From: Candidatus Endomicrobiellum cubanum
GTDB lineage: Bacteria > Elusimicrobiota > Endomicrobiia > Endomicrobiales > Endomicrobiaceae
Length of the DNA: 32,835 nucleotides
Assembly (NCBI GenBank): GCA_031269735.1
Contig: JAISYS010000049.1
Coordinates: 1-32,835 of the forward strand
Reading direction: 5' to 3'
Position numbers and translations under genes: made by a program. The notes beneath the pieces are model-generated. The model worked only from the letters and a program-made list of their open reading frames with translations, ran no database searches and had not been told where the DNA came from. How positions within the stretch are numbered: position 1 is the first letter of the stretch; each line of letters begins with the position of its first letter. Below are positions 18,489 through 25,903 of this stretch, one piece after another.

Positions 18489-18682
18489 TAAAAAGTACTC
18501 GACCGCAAGTTTGGAAACCAACGTATTCTTGGTATATTAAGGTTTTCTTAACAGTTTTTGTTTTGTTACTTATTTCATTTTTTGTACTAAATATTGTTTT
18601 GAAGCCGTATATGAGGAAAATCAATCCAGAATTGACGCCTTGGCTTAATAATAAACAAGTAAGTAGTAGCAACAATGGTTAA
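18473..18682 (+). CDS. 69-residue single-pass membrane protein, function unknown
   Basis: A small protein with a basic, aromatic N-terminus (RPQVWKPTYSWYIK), one membrane helix at about 24-44, and a short polar C-terminus. The orientation would be N-terminus inside by the positive-inside rule. It starts 16 bases inside kdsA and ends 8 bases inside kdsC, so its translation is locked into the Kdo operon. I recognise no family. A possible role is anchoring or regulating Kdo enzymes at the membrane, but this is only inferred from position. The tight two-sided overlap makes it more likely real than chance. Confidence 0.6.
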   Translation: MSKNLIKSTRPQVWKPTYSWYIKVFLTVFVLLLISFFVLNIVLKPYMRKINPELTPWLNNKQVSSSNNG

Positions 18683-19205
18683 TATATTAGAGATAGCAAA
18701 AAATATTAAGCTTTTAGTTTGCGATGTTGATGGAGTTCTAACAAAGGGAGAAATAATAATTTTTAATAATGGTGAAGAGATAAAGATTTGGAATGTTAAA
18801 GACGGAATGGGTTATAATCTTCTTTCAAAAAGTGGACTTAATATTCAAACAGCCTGGATAACAGGCAGAGGGTCATTACAAGTACAAAAAAGAGCAAAAG
18901 ACATAAAAATAGACTATCTTGTAGAAAATTGCAATGATAAATTGAAAGCTTTAAATGATATGCTGAAAGTTATTGGTTTAAGTTTGTCAGAAGTCGCGTA
19001 TATTGGTGATGATATTATAGATATATCTATTCTAAAAGTTGTTGGATTTTCGGCATGTCCTAAAGATGCTACTCAAGATGTAAAAAACAATTCTTTGTAT
19101 GTTTCAGCTTTAAATGGTGGAGAAGGCATTGTAAGAGAGGTTATAGAAATAATTATGAAATCCCAAGGGGTTTGGGAAAAAGTTTTGGATAAATTTTTAT
19201 GTTGA
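18675..19205 (+). CDS. kdsC: Kdo-8-phosphate phosphatase
   Basis: KdsC (176 aa) is a C0-type HAD phosphatase that removes phosphate from Kdo-8-phosphate before CMP activation. It has the HAD motif LLVCDVDGVLTKGEI with the nucleophile and acid/base aspartates, the family's FNVKDGMG-like stretch (here WNVKDGMGYNLL), ITGRGS for motif II, and VAYIGDDIIDISIL for motif IV. Such proteins form tetramers without a cap domain, and the length fits. It overlaps the small membrane protein by 8 bases and the following acyltransferase by 7. Confidence 0.94.
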   Translation: MVNILEIAKNIKLLVCDVDGVLTKGEIIIFNNGEEIKIWNVKDGMGYNLLSKSGLNIQTAWITGRGSLQVQKRAKDIKIDYLVENCNDKLKALNDMLKVIGLSLSEVAYIGDDIIDISILKVVGFSACPKDATQDVKNNSLYVSALNGGEGIVREVIEIIMKSQGVWEKVLDKFLC

Positions 19206-20116
19206 ATTTTACAAAAATTAGAAGGAGATGTTATTATTACGGGGCTTTAATTTTCTCAAAAGCAGTTTTATTTATTCCGTACAAACTTTCAGTAGGTTAT
19301 TTTAGTAAATTTTTTGGCGTTTTGGCTTATTTGGTTGCCATTGATGGTAAAAACATTGCAAAGAAAAATATAAAACGTTGTTTTCCTCAAAAAACTGATA
19401 GCGAAATTAGAAAACTGATCATTGAAATTTTTATTAATGAAGCTAAAAATTTTTTTGAACTTGCATATTTCCCAAAAATGGATTCTAAATTTTTAAATTC
19501 TATATCTACAGTTGAAAATGTGGATTTATTAAAAAAAAGTTTAAAAAAAGGTAATGGAGTTCTTCTTGTTAGTGCTCATGCTGGTAACTGGGAAATTGCT
19601 GCGGCTTCTATATCTGCATTAGGTTCACCACTTAACGTTGTTGCAAAGAAAATATATATAGATGAACTTAACGATATGCTTGTACATTACAGAGCAAAAA
19701 AAAAAGTAAAAGTTATTTTAAAAGAACGTTCTGATACAGGCATAAAGCTTTTAAGAGCTTTGAAAAGAGGCGAGATTATCGCTTTGCTTATAGATCAAGA
19801 CACAAATGTTCCTGGTGTATTTGTTGATTTTTTTGGCCAAAAAACTTGGACACCTTCAGGACTTGCTGTTATGGCTTTGAAATCTAAAGCAGATATTTTG
19901 CTGGTGCTAGATCAGAGGGAAGATAAATATAACCATAAAACTATAATAAAAGGGCCCTTAACAATAGAATCTTCTGGAGATTTTAATACTGATGTTAAAA
20001 ATCTTACACAAAAAGCTTCTTTGATTTTGGAGAAACATATAAAACAATATCCTTCTCAATGGGTTTGGTTTCATGATAGATGGAAAACAAGACCCAAAGA
20101 AGAAAATAACAAATAA
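19199..20116 (+). CDS. lpxL: lipid A late acyltransferase, LpxL/HtrB family
   Basis: A 305-residue inner-membrane enzyme that adds a secondary acyl chain to Kdo-lipid A. Catalysis is expected from the HX4E motif SAHAGNWE with His127 and Glu132. Other markers are NIKRCFPQKTDSEI near the N-terminus, LLIDQDTNVPGVFVDFFGQ in the substrate-binding part, and PSQWVWFHDRWKTRP at the end. An N-terminal hydrophobic stretch (about 13-30) would hold it at the membrane. It starts inside kdsC (7-bp overlap). Only one late acyltransferase is in this window; chain length and site cannot be read from sequence. Confidence 0.92.
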   Translation: MLNFTKIRRRCYYYGALIFSKAVLFIPYKLSVGYFSKFFGVLAYLVAIDGKNIAKKNIKRCFPQKTDSEIRKLIIEIFINEAKNFFELAYFPKMDSKFLNSISTVENVDLLKKSLKKGNGVLLVSAHAGNWEIAAASISALGSPLNVVAKKIYIDELNDMLVHYRAKKKVKVILKERSDTGIKLLRALKRGEIIALLIDQDTNVPGVFVDFFGQKTWTPSGLAVMALKSKADILLVLDQREDKYNHKTIIKGPLTIESSGDFNTDVKNLTQKASLILEKHIKQYPSQWVWFHDRWKTRPKEENNK

Positions 20117-20126
20117 GGATATTTTT

Positions 20127-20654
20127 ATGAATAACTTAGAAAAATTAACTTTTGTTTTTATTCTTTTTACTTTTTGTATATTTTTTGGATGTAAAGAAAA
20201 AAAAGTTATTATAGAAGAAACTCCTCCCATATCAGAACAAACAATAGAAAAATTCACTGTTACTCAAACAAGAGAAGGTAAATTAAAAATGATTTTAGAA
20301 GCAGAATCTGCAACAATTAATGAAGAAAATCAAATTGCTAATTTAAAGTTGCCTATTATAAAGTTTTATAATAATGGAGAGTATGTTTCTACTCTTGTTG
20401 CTGAAAAAGCAAAAATAAATATGGAAACATACGATATAGAGGGTTTTGGTGAGTGTACCATAGATACTGCATATAATGAGCAACTTCAAACCACAGATTT
20501 AATGTATAATGCTTCTGAAGAGTTGATATATAGTACTCAAGATGTCAAAATCACAAAGCCAGGTCAAAAAATTTATGGTACAAGCTTTCAGTCTGACACA
20601 AAATTAGATGATATCGTAATAAAAAATCAAAGGACAGAAATTGACCAAGTTTAA
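20127..20654 (+). CDS. lptC: LPS export protein LptC
   Basis: LptC (175 aa) is the membrane-tethered periplasmic partner that accepts LPS from LptB2FG and passes it to LptA. An N-terminal hydrophobic segment ends in FFGC; Cys22 fits a lipobox, so this copy may be lipid-anchored instead of using a plain helix. The remainder has the beta-jellyroll pattern of the family: LKMILEAESATINEE, YVSTLVAEKAKINMETYDIEGFG and KITKPGQKIYGTSFQSD. ATG 20127 is chosen, with AAGGAT upstream, because an in-frame ATG at 20073 would lie deep in lpxL. It overlaps lptA by 14 bases. Confidence 0.86.
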   Translation: MNNLEKLTFVFILFTFCIFFGCKEKKVIIEETPPISEQTIEKFTVTQTREGKLKMILEAESATINEENQIANLKLPIIKFYNNGEYVSTLVAEKAKINMETYDIEGFGECTIDTAYNEQLQTTDLMYNASEELIYSTQDVKITKPGQKIYGTSFQSDTKLDDIVIKNQRTEIDQV

Positions 20655-21333
20655 TATTCTAATTGTTGCTTTTTGTTTTTACGAGGGGATTTGTTTTGCA
20701 GACCAATTATCAGCAAAAACTGTTATAACTGGCGATACAATGGAAATAAAAAATGAAGGGAAAGTAACTATTTCTAAAGGGCATTCTGTAGCTATTAATA
20801 AGAATAGTGTTGTAAATGCTGACGAAATGTCTTACGATAAAGAAAAATCTTTAATTTTAGCTAAGGGCAATGTTAAACTATTTTCTAAAACTCAAGATTT
20901 AGAGTCTGTTGAAGTTTATGGCCAATATTCAAATTACAATCCAAATATTCAAAAGGGAAAAATTTGGGGTAATGTATTAGTAAAATATTTTGTTAATAAT
21001 TCTACGTCTCCTTTAGTTTTACGTGCAAAAGAAATTTATATAGATAAAAATAAACAAGTTTTAGATGCGCGCAATGATGTTGTGGTTATAACTTCTTCTG
21101 GGACGATTCATGCTGATAATGGTAGATTTGATAAAAAAACTTTAGGGACTATTTTTAAAAAAGACAATAAAAAACCTGTAGCCCATGTTTTAAATGATGG
21201 GAAAGAAGAAACATATGAGGCAGATGAAATGATTTTTTTTAGCTCTAAAAAAGGTGGCCAGAAAATAGTTATGAAGGGTTCTGTTTTAGGAAAAATTAAA
21301 ATGGAAGATAAAAAAGATGATATTAAAAACTGA
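20641..21333 (+). CDS. lptA: LPS transport periplasmic protein LptA (OstA-like)
   Basis: LptA bridges the periplasm for LPS. The product (230 aa) begins with TTG preceded by AAAGGA, has a signal peptide ending CFADQ, then OstA repeats: ITGDTMEIKNEGKVTISKG, VVNADEMSYDKEKSLILAKG, LRAKEIYIDKNKQVLDARND and YEADEMIFFSSKKG. These D-x-M / A-x-G-N spaced strands are typical of the LptA jellyroll. It is a little longer than the E. coli protein. The gene overlaps lptC upstream and lptB downstream (17 bases), a complete lptCAB set. Confidence 0.88.
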   Translation: MTKFNILIVAFCFYEGICFADQLSAKTVITGDTMEIKNEGKVTISKGHSVAINKNSVVNADEMSYDKEKSLILAKGNVKLFSKTQDLESVEVYGQYSNYNPNIQKGKIWGNVLVKYFVNNSTSPLVLRAKEIYIDKNKQVLDARNDVVVITSSGTIHADNGRFDKKTLGTIFKKDNKKPVAHVLNDGKEETYEADEMIFFSSKKGGQKIVMKGSVLGKIKMEDKKDDIKN

Positions 21334-22036
21334 AGAATTATTTAAAAAATATAAATATAGAATGGTTGTAAATGGTATAAGCATAAATGTAAAACGAGGC
21401 GAAGTTGTGGGCCTTTTAGGTCCAAATGGGGCAGGTAAAACAACGACGTTTTATATGACAGTGGGCATTATAAAGCCTTATGATGGTAGTGTGTACTTAA
21501 ATAATGATGAAATAACAGATTGGCCCATGTATCAAAGAGCAAGAGCAGGCATTGGTTATCTTTCTCAAGAGTCGTCTATATTTCGCGGTCTTAGTGTTGA
21601 AGATAATTTGTTTGCTATAGCTCAGATGTTGCCAATTTCAAAGGCCCAACGAGAAGAAAAAGTAAATGTATTACTTTCAGATTTTGGTCTTACAAAGTTA
21701 CGCAAACAATTGAGTACAACTTTGTCTGGAGGGGAAAAAAGAAGGTTAGAAATTGCAAGAGCTTTGATTACAGACCCTAAATTTTTACTTTTAGATGAAC
21801 CTTTTGTTGGTATTGACCCTGTTACGGTTGACGATATTCAAAAAATTATAAAGGATTTAAAAGAAAGGGGATTGGGAATACTTATAACAGACCATAATGT
21901 AAGAGAGACTCTTGAAATTATAGATAGAGCTTATATAATTTATGAAGGTAAAATTTTACTTGAAGGGACTGCTTATGATTTACTAAATAGCCCAAAGGCT
22001 AGGAAAGTTTATCTTGGTGACAACTTTAAAATGTAA
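21317..22036 (+). CDS. lptB: LPS export ABC transporter ATP-binding protein LptB
   Basis: LptB (239 aa) is the ATPase that powers extraction of LPS from the inner membrane. Walker A GPNGAGKTT, the Q-loop region, the signature LSGGEKRRLEIARAL, Walker B FLLLDEPFVGID and the switch histidine in ITDHNVRET are all present. GYLSQESSIFRGLSVEDN and the C-terminal KVYLGDNFKM tail identify it as LptB within the branched ABC group. It starts inside lptA. The membrane partners LptF and LptG are not in this window. In proteobacteria rpoN would usually follow; here hpf does, behind its own promoter. Confidence 0.96.
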   Translation: MILKTEELFKKYKYRMVVNGISINVKRGEVVGLLGPNGAGKTTTFYMTVGIIKPYDGSVYLNNDEITDWPMYQRARAGIGYLSQESSIFRGLSVEDNLFAIAQMLPISKAQREEKVNVLLSDFGLTKLRKQLSTTLSGGEKRRLEIARALITDPKFLLLDEPFVGIDPVTVDDIQKIIKDLKERGLGILITDHNVRETLEIIDRAYIIYEGKILLEGTAYDLLNSPKARKVYLGDNFKM

Positions 22037-22043
22037 TGTAACA

Positions 22044-22073
22044 TTGAAAGATTATAAACAAATTTTGTATATT
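22044..22073 (+). promoter_or_regulatory. candidate sigma-70 promoter of hpf
   Basis: TTGAAA (22044-22049) and TATATT (22068-22073) are 18 bases apart, each matching the consensus at five of six positions. The hpf start is about 24 bases further, after AAAGGAG. This would give hpf and the PTS genes a promoter separate from the LPS operon. Confidence 0.45.
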
Positions 22074-22096
22074 TACGTACTACAAAGGAGATGAAA

Positions 22097-22642
22097 ATGC
22101 AGATTAACATTACAGCTAGACACCTGAAGTTGACAGATGCTATTGATTCTTATGTACGCAAAAAGATTTCAAAATTTGGTAAGTTTTATGACGGAGATGA
22201 TGTCTATTCACATGTGATTCTTTCAGTAGAAAAAAATAGACAGATAACAGAAATAGTTTTCCATATAGGGAAAATTTCATTTAGAGCAAAAGATCAATCG
22301 GAAGATTTATATGCATCAATAGACTTAGCTTCAGACAAACTTGAAAAACAACTCAAAAAACACAAAGAAATTTCAAAAGATCATAGAAAAGAGATATCAA
22401 AAGAACATGTAAACTTAGAGGAGATTTTTTCTTATGATGTTATGGATGATTCTATAACAAAAATTGCTGAGATAAAACGTTTTGATTTAAAACCTGTAAG
22501 CATAGAAGAAGCTATTGGTCAAATGGATAATCTAGGATACAGAGTTTATATGTTCAAAGACGGACAAAAAGATAAAATATGCGTGCTTTACAGGAATGAT
22601 AGTGGTTCAATAGTTCTTTTAGAACCTAATGAAGTAATGTAG
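22097..22642 (+). CDS. hpf: ribosome hibernation promoting factor, long form
   Basis: HPF binds the 30S decoding site and, in its long form, pairs ribosomes into inactive 100S dimers during starvation. The product (181 aa) has the S30AE N-terminal domain (MQINITARHLKLTDAIDSYV, then HIGKISFRAKDQSEDLYASI), a charged linker, and the C-terminal dimerisation domain at about 125-181 (PVSIEEAIGQMDNLGYRVYMF). ATG 22097 is chosen because AAAGGAG at 22084-22090 is correctly spaced from it; ATG 22091 abuts the ribosome site. Its place before ptsN follows the rpoN-neighbourhood order. Confidence 0.95.
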   Translation: MQINITARHLKLTDAIDSYVRKKISKFGKFYDGDDVYSHVILSVEKNRQITEIVFHIGKISFRAKDQSEDLYASIDLASDKLEKQLKKHKEISKDHRKEISKEHVNLEEIFSYDVMDDSITKIAEIKRFDLKPVSIEEAIGQMDNLGYRVYMFKDGQKDKICVLYRNDSGSIVLLEPNEVM

Positions 22643-22663
22643 TAAAAAATAGGAGATACTCAG

Positions 22664-23122
22664 ATGAAAATTATGGATTTTTTAAAACAAGATGCTATTA
22701 TTGTTGATTTAAAAGCAACAGATAAAAAGGCAGCAATAATTGAATTAGTAGATAATTTAGAGAAAACAAAAAAAGTAAAAAAAGCTGATGAAATTATAAA
22801 TGTAGTTTTGGAAAGGGAAAAATTAGGGTCAACAGGAATTGGTCAAGGTGTAGCTATTCCTCATGCTAAGACTGATGTATTGTCAGAGCAATTGGGAGTT
22901 TTAGGGATATCTCGTAAGGGAATAGAATTTAACTCTTTAGATGGGGAATTAGTCCATATAATTTTTCTTCTAGTAGGACCTGTAGAAGTGGTTGGTCAGC
23001 ACTTAAAAGCGTTATCTAAAATCTCAAGATTATTTAAGGATAAATTTTTACGCCAAGCTATAAGAGAAGCTAAGACGACAGAAGAAGTTGTAAAAATTAT
23101 ACAACAAGAGGATGTATATTAA
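22664..23122 (+). CDS. ptsN: PTS EIIA of the fructose/nitrogen-regulatory type
   Basis: A 152-residue EIIA-Ntr-like protein that accepts phosphate from HPr-type carriers and acts by protein contacts instead of carrying sugar. The phosphorylation site is His67 in GIGQGVAIPHAKT, and LVGPVEVVGQHLKALSKISRLF is the usual following stretch. GGAGA seven bases before the ATG sets the start. It lies between hpf and hprK. With no NPr or PtsP in the window, it may be phosphorylated by the HPr and enzyme I encoded at 29444-31462, an inference from context. Confidence 0.92.
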   Translation: MKIMDFLKQDAIIVDLKATDKKAAIIELVDNLEKTKKVKKADEIINVVLEREKLGSTGIGQGVAIPHAKTDVLSEQLGVLGISRKGIEFNSLDGELVHIIFLLVGPVEVVGQHLKALSKISRLFKDKFLRQAIREAKTTEEVVKIIQQEDVY

Positions 23123-23127
23123 AACTG

Positions 23128-24060
23128 ATGGATATACAAACTCTCCTTACTGAAAAAGCCAAAGATTTTAAACTTAAGCTTTTAGTAGGTCAAGGAGGCT
23201 TAAACAGAAAGATTTCAGTATCTGCTTTGAACAGGCCAGGTCTAGCCATCGCTGGTTTTTTTGAACATTTTCCATATGAACGTATACAGATTATAGGTAT
23301 AATAGAATATACATATTTACAATCCTTAAGTTATGATAAACAATTGGATATTTTAAATAAAATTTTTTCTCATGAGAAATCGGCAGGTTGTATTTTAACA
23401 AGAAACTTAAAACCTACTGATGCAATGGTCAAAATTTTTTCTGATTTGAATATTCCTCTTTTAAGTACGGAATTAAAATCTTCTGCATTTATTGAAGATA
23501 TGAGATATTATTTAGATGGGAAACTTGCTCCCTCAATTTCAATACATGCTGTTATGATAAATGTTTATGGACTTGGGGTTTTAATTGTTGGAAAATCTGG
23601 AATTGGAAAATCTGAATGTGCTATAGAGTTGGTAAAAAGAGGGCATAAGTTTGTTGCTGATGATGTTGTAAACATAAGAAAACGTTCTGGACGAATTTTA
23701 GTAGGTAGTGGTTTAGAGGTTACTAAGCATCTTATGGAGATAAGAGGCATAGGAATAATAGATGTTAAAAAGTTATTTGGTATAGGTAATATTTTGGATG
23801 AGTCTAAAATAGAACTTATAATAGAATTGGAAGAGTGGGAAAACTCAAAAGAATATGAGAGAATAGGTTTAGCGGACTCTTATACTGAATATTTAGATGT
23901 AAAGATCCCAAAAGTTGTACTTCCTGTAGCGCCAGGTCGTAACCTTGCTGTTTTAGTTGAAATTGCAAGTTTAAATCAAAGGTTTAAAGATAAAGGTTAT
24001 TTTACTGCTAGAGATTTAGATGATAGGTTACAAAAAGAGATTAATAAAGGGTCTCTCTAA
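23128..24060 (+). CDS. hprK: HPr kinase/phosphorylase
   Basis: HprK (310 aa) phosphorylates and dephosphorylates HPr at Ser46 according to metabolite levels. It shows ISIHAVMINVYGLGVLIVG with His140, the Walker A loop GKSGIGKS (155-162), FVADDVVNIR with Asp178-Asp179, and the HprK signature beginning MEIRGIGIIDV (about 203-213). The C-terminal VAPGRNLAVLVEIA is also kept. It starts five bases after ptsN. Its target residue is intact in the HPr of this cluster. Confidence 0.96.
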   Translation: MDIQTLLTEKAKDFKLKLLVGQGGLNRKISVSALNRPGLAIAGFFEHFPYERIQIIGIIEYTYLQSLSYDKQLDILNKIFSHEKSAGCILTRNLKPTDAMVKIFSDLNIPLLSTELKSSAFIEDMRYYLDGKLAPSISIHAVMINVYGLGVLIVGKSGIGKSECAIELVKRGHKFVADDVVNIRKRSGRILVGSGLEVTKHLMEIRGIGIIDVKKLFGIGNILDESKIELIIELEEWENSKEYERIGLADSYTEYLDVKIPKVVLPVAPGRNLAVLVEIASLNQRFKDKGYFTARDLDDRLQKEINKGSL

Positions 24061-24078
24061 GAACTCTAGAAATAGTTT

Positions 24079-24939
24079 ATGACTAAATTGTATATAATTT
24101 CAGGAATGTCTGGTGCTGGTAAAAGTCAAACGCTTAAAATTTTTGAAGATTTTGGGTTTGAGTGTATTGACAATATGCCTATTACAATGGTTCAGTCTTT
24201 TTTAGATGTTTGTCTTAAACATAAAGATAGATATAAAAATGTTGCAATTACTATTGATTCTAGATTAGGTAAAGATCTATCTCAGTTTAAAAATATTCTT
24301 CTTGTTTTAAAAAATAAAAAAATTAAATATAAGGTTATTTTCCTAAACGCTTCTGATAAAGCTTTGTTAAGGCGTTATTCAGAAACACGTCGTAGACATC
24401 CTTTAGGCAAGTCTGTTTCTTTGGGCATATCTCTTGAGAGAAAAATTATAAAAGATGTTTTTGAAGTTGCAGATGAAGTTATAGACACTTCTGCTTTAAC
24501 TATAGGTGAGTTAAAAAGAACTATCTCAGTAGTCGCAAAAATTAATCAGTCTGGAAAGCAATATCTGAATATATCTGTGGTTTCTTTTGGATACAAATAT
24601 GGGATTCCTAATGATGCAGATATCGTATACGACGTACGTTTTATAACAAATCCAAATTATGTATATGATTTAAAATACAAAACAGGTCAAAATAAAGCTG
24701 TTAAAAAGTATATAGAAGAGCAAAAAGAATTTAGGGTTTTTTTTAGCAGATTTTCTAAATTACTAACATTTACTTTGCCATACTATATAAAAGAAGGTAA
24801 AAGTTACTTGACTATTGCAATTGGTTGTACTGGTGGTAGGCATAGATCAGTTTTTATTGCAGAAAAACTCATGACTTTTTTAAAAAATCATAAATATAAA
24901 GTGAAACTAAACCATAGAGATATACTGCAAAGTAAGTAA
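24079..24939 (+). CDS. rapZ: RapZ/YvcJ nucleotide-binding protein
   Basis: A 286-residue P-loop protein of the RapZ family. In E. coli RapZ directs RNase E to the GlmZ small RNA and so controls glucosamine-6-phosphate synthesis; in other phyla its role is less clear. Signatures are ISGMSGAGKSQTLKIFEDFG (Walker A at 8-15), IDNMP, ETRRRHPL, the middle SFGYKYGIPNDADIVYDVRF, and GCTGGRHRSVFIAEKL near the end. It lies between hprK and the EIIA gene, the order seen in many PTS-Ntr clusters. Confidence 0.95.
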   Translation: MTKLYIISGMSGAGKSQTLKIFEDFGFECIDNMPITMVQSFLDVCLKHKDRYKNVAITIDSRLGKDLSQFKNILLVLKNKKIKYKVIFLNASDKALLRRYSETRRRHPLGKSVSLGISLERKIIKDVFEVADEVIDTSALTIGELKRTISVVAKINQSGKQYLNISVVSFGYKYGIPNDADIVYDVRFITNPNYVYDLKYKTGQNKAVKKYIEEQKEFRVFFSRFSKLLTFTLPYYIKEGKSYLTIAIGCTGGRHRSVFIAEKLMTFLKNHKYKVKLNHRDILQSK

Positions 24940-24969
24940 AATTACTTCTTTTATCATTGGAGAGTAATT

Positions 24970-25392
24970 GTGATTAAAATTGCTGTAGTAGCACATGGAA
25001 ACCTTGCTAAATCTCTAGTTGATGCGGCAGAGCTTATAGTTGGTAGTCAAGAAAATCTTTACGCTATTTCTAATGGAAAAAATGGTAGTCTAGAATATTT
25101 GCAAGATAAAATAAAAAATTTTTTAAGTGATGTAATAGATAAAGATGGTATTTTAATACTTACAGATATGATGGGTGGTAGTCCGAACAACGCTTCTTGC
25201 AAAATGCTTGATACTTTTAATGTTGAAATTATTTCAGGCGTAAATCTTCCCATGTTATTATCTGCGATTTTTGCGAGTAAAAATGCTGAAAATATTTTAC
25301 AATTATCCCAAAAAGTTTTTACTGAAAGCAAGAAAAGTATAATTAATGTTAGAAAGATTTTGTTTGAAAAAAATATGTTATCAAGAGAGTAA
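24970..25392 (+). CDS. mannose-family PTS EIIA
   Basis: A 140-residue EIIA-Man domain. It starts at GTG 24970 with GGAGA upstream and opens MIKIAVVAHGNLAKSLVDAAE, His9 being the phosphorylated residue. ILTDMMGGSPNNAS is the family's second marker. It takes phosphate from HPr and hands it to EIIB, encoded four bases downstream as a separate protein instead of the fused EIIAB seen in E. coli ManX. Confidence 0.92.
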   Translation: MIKIAVVAHGNLAKSLVDAAELIVGSQENLYAISNGKNGSLEYLQDKIKNFLSDVIDKDGILILTDMMGGSPNNASCKMLDTFNVEIISGVNLPMLLSAIFASKNAENILQLSQKVFTESKKSIINVRKILFEKNMLSRE

Positions 25393-25396
25393 GATA

Positions 25397-25903
25397 GTGC
25401 CAATATCTTTGTTTAGAATAGATGACAGACTTGTTCATGGTCAGGTAGTTCAGGGGTGGCTTAAAGCTGTCTCTGTAGATATCCTTTTAGTAGCTTCGGA
25501 TGTTGCAGCTCAAGATAAAATACAGCAAATGGTTATGGGAATGGCTGTTCCAAGCGATGTAAAACTTAAAGTAAAGAGCCTTAAAGATGCAGTCAATATT
25601 TTAAGTAGGATTGACAATAAAACTAGTGTTATGGTTTTGGTGGCAAGTCCAAGAGAAGCTTTTTATATATTAGAGCAGGGAATAAAGTTTAATTCTTTAA
25701 ATATTGGAGGGATGCACTTTTTTGATGGTAAGAAACAGATTTTAAGCAATGTGTGTGCTGATAATACGGATATAAAATTTTTATATAAAATTTACCAAAG
25801 AGGAATTGATCTAGAACCAAGAATTTTACCAAATGATGAGAGATTAAATATTATACCTTTAATAGAAAAGGAGTATCTAGCTTTATCTGAGGTGGGCAAA
25901 TGA
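25397..25903 (+). CDS. mannose-family PTS EIIB
   Basis: A 168-residue EIIB-Man/Sor domain with the phosphorylation site His14 in FRIDDRLVHGQVVQGWLK, and LNIGGMHFFDGKKQIL in the usual place. GTG 25397 is taken as start since it gives the normal N-terminus; an in-frame ATG at 25346 would lie inside the EIIA gene and add residues unlike the family. The TGA overlaps the GH57 start as ATGA, so sugar phosphorylation and glucan enzyme are translationally linked. Confidence 0.92.
   Translation: MPISLFRIDDRLVHGQVVQGWLKAVSVDILLVASDVAAQDKIQQMVMGMAVPSDVKLKVKSLKDAVNILSRIDNKTSVMVLVASPREAFYILEQGIKFNSLNIGGMHFFDGKKQILSNVCADNTDIKFLYKIYQRGIDLEPRILPNDERLNIIPLIEKEYLALSEVGK

Noticed and set aside
25346-25396. Upstream ATG extension of the EIIB gene
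   Set aside because: It lies within the EIIA reading frame and adds residues unlike EIIB; GTG 25397 gives the standard N-terminus.
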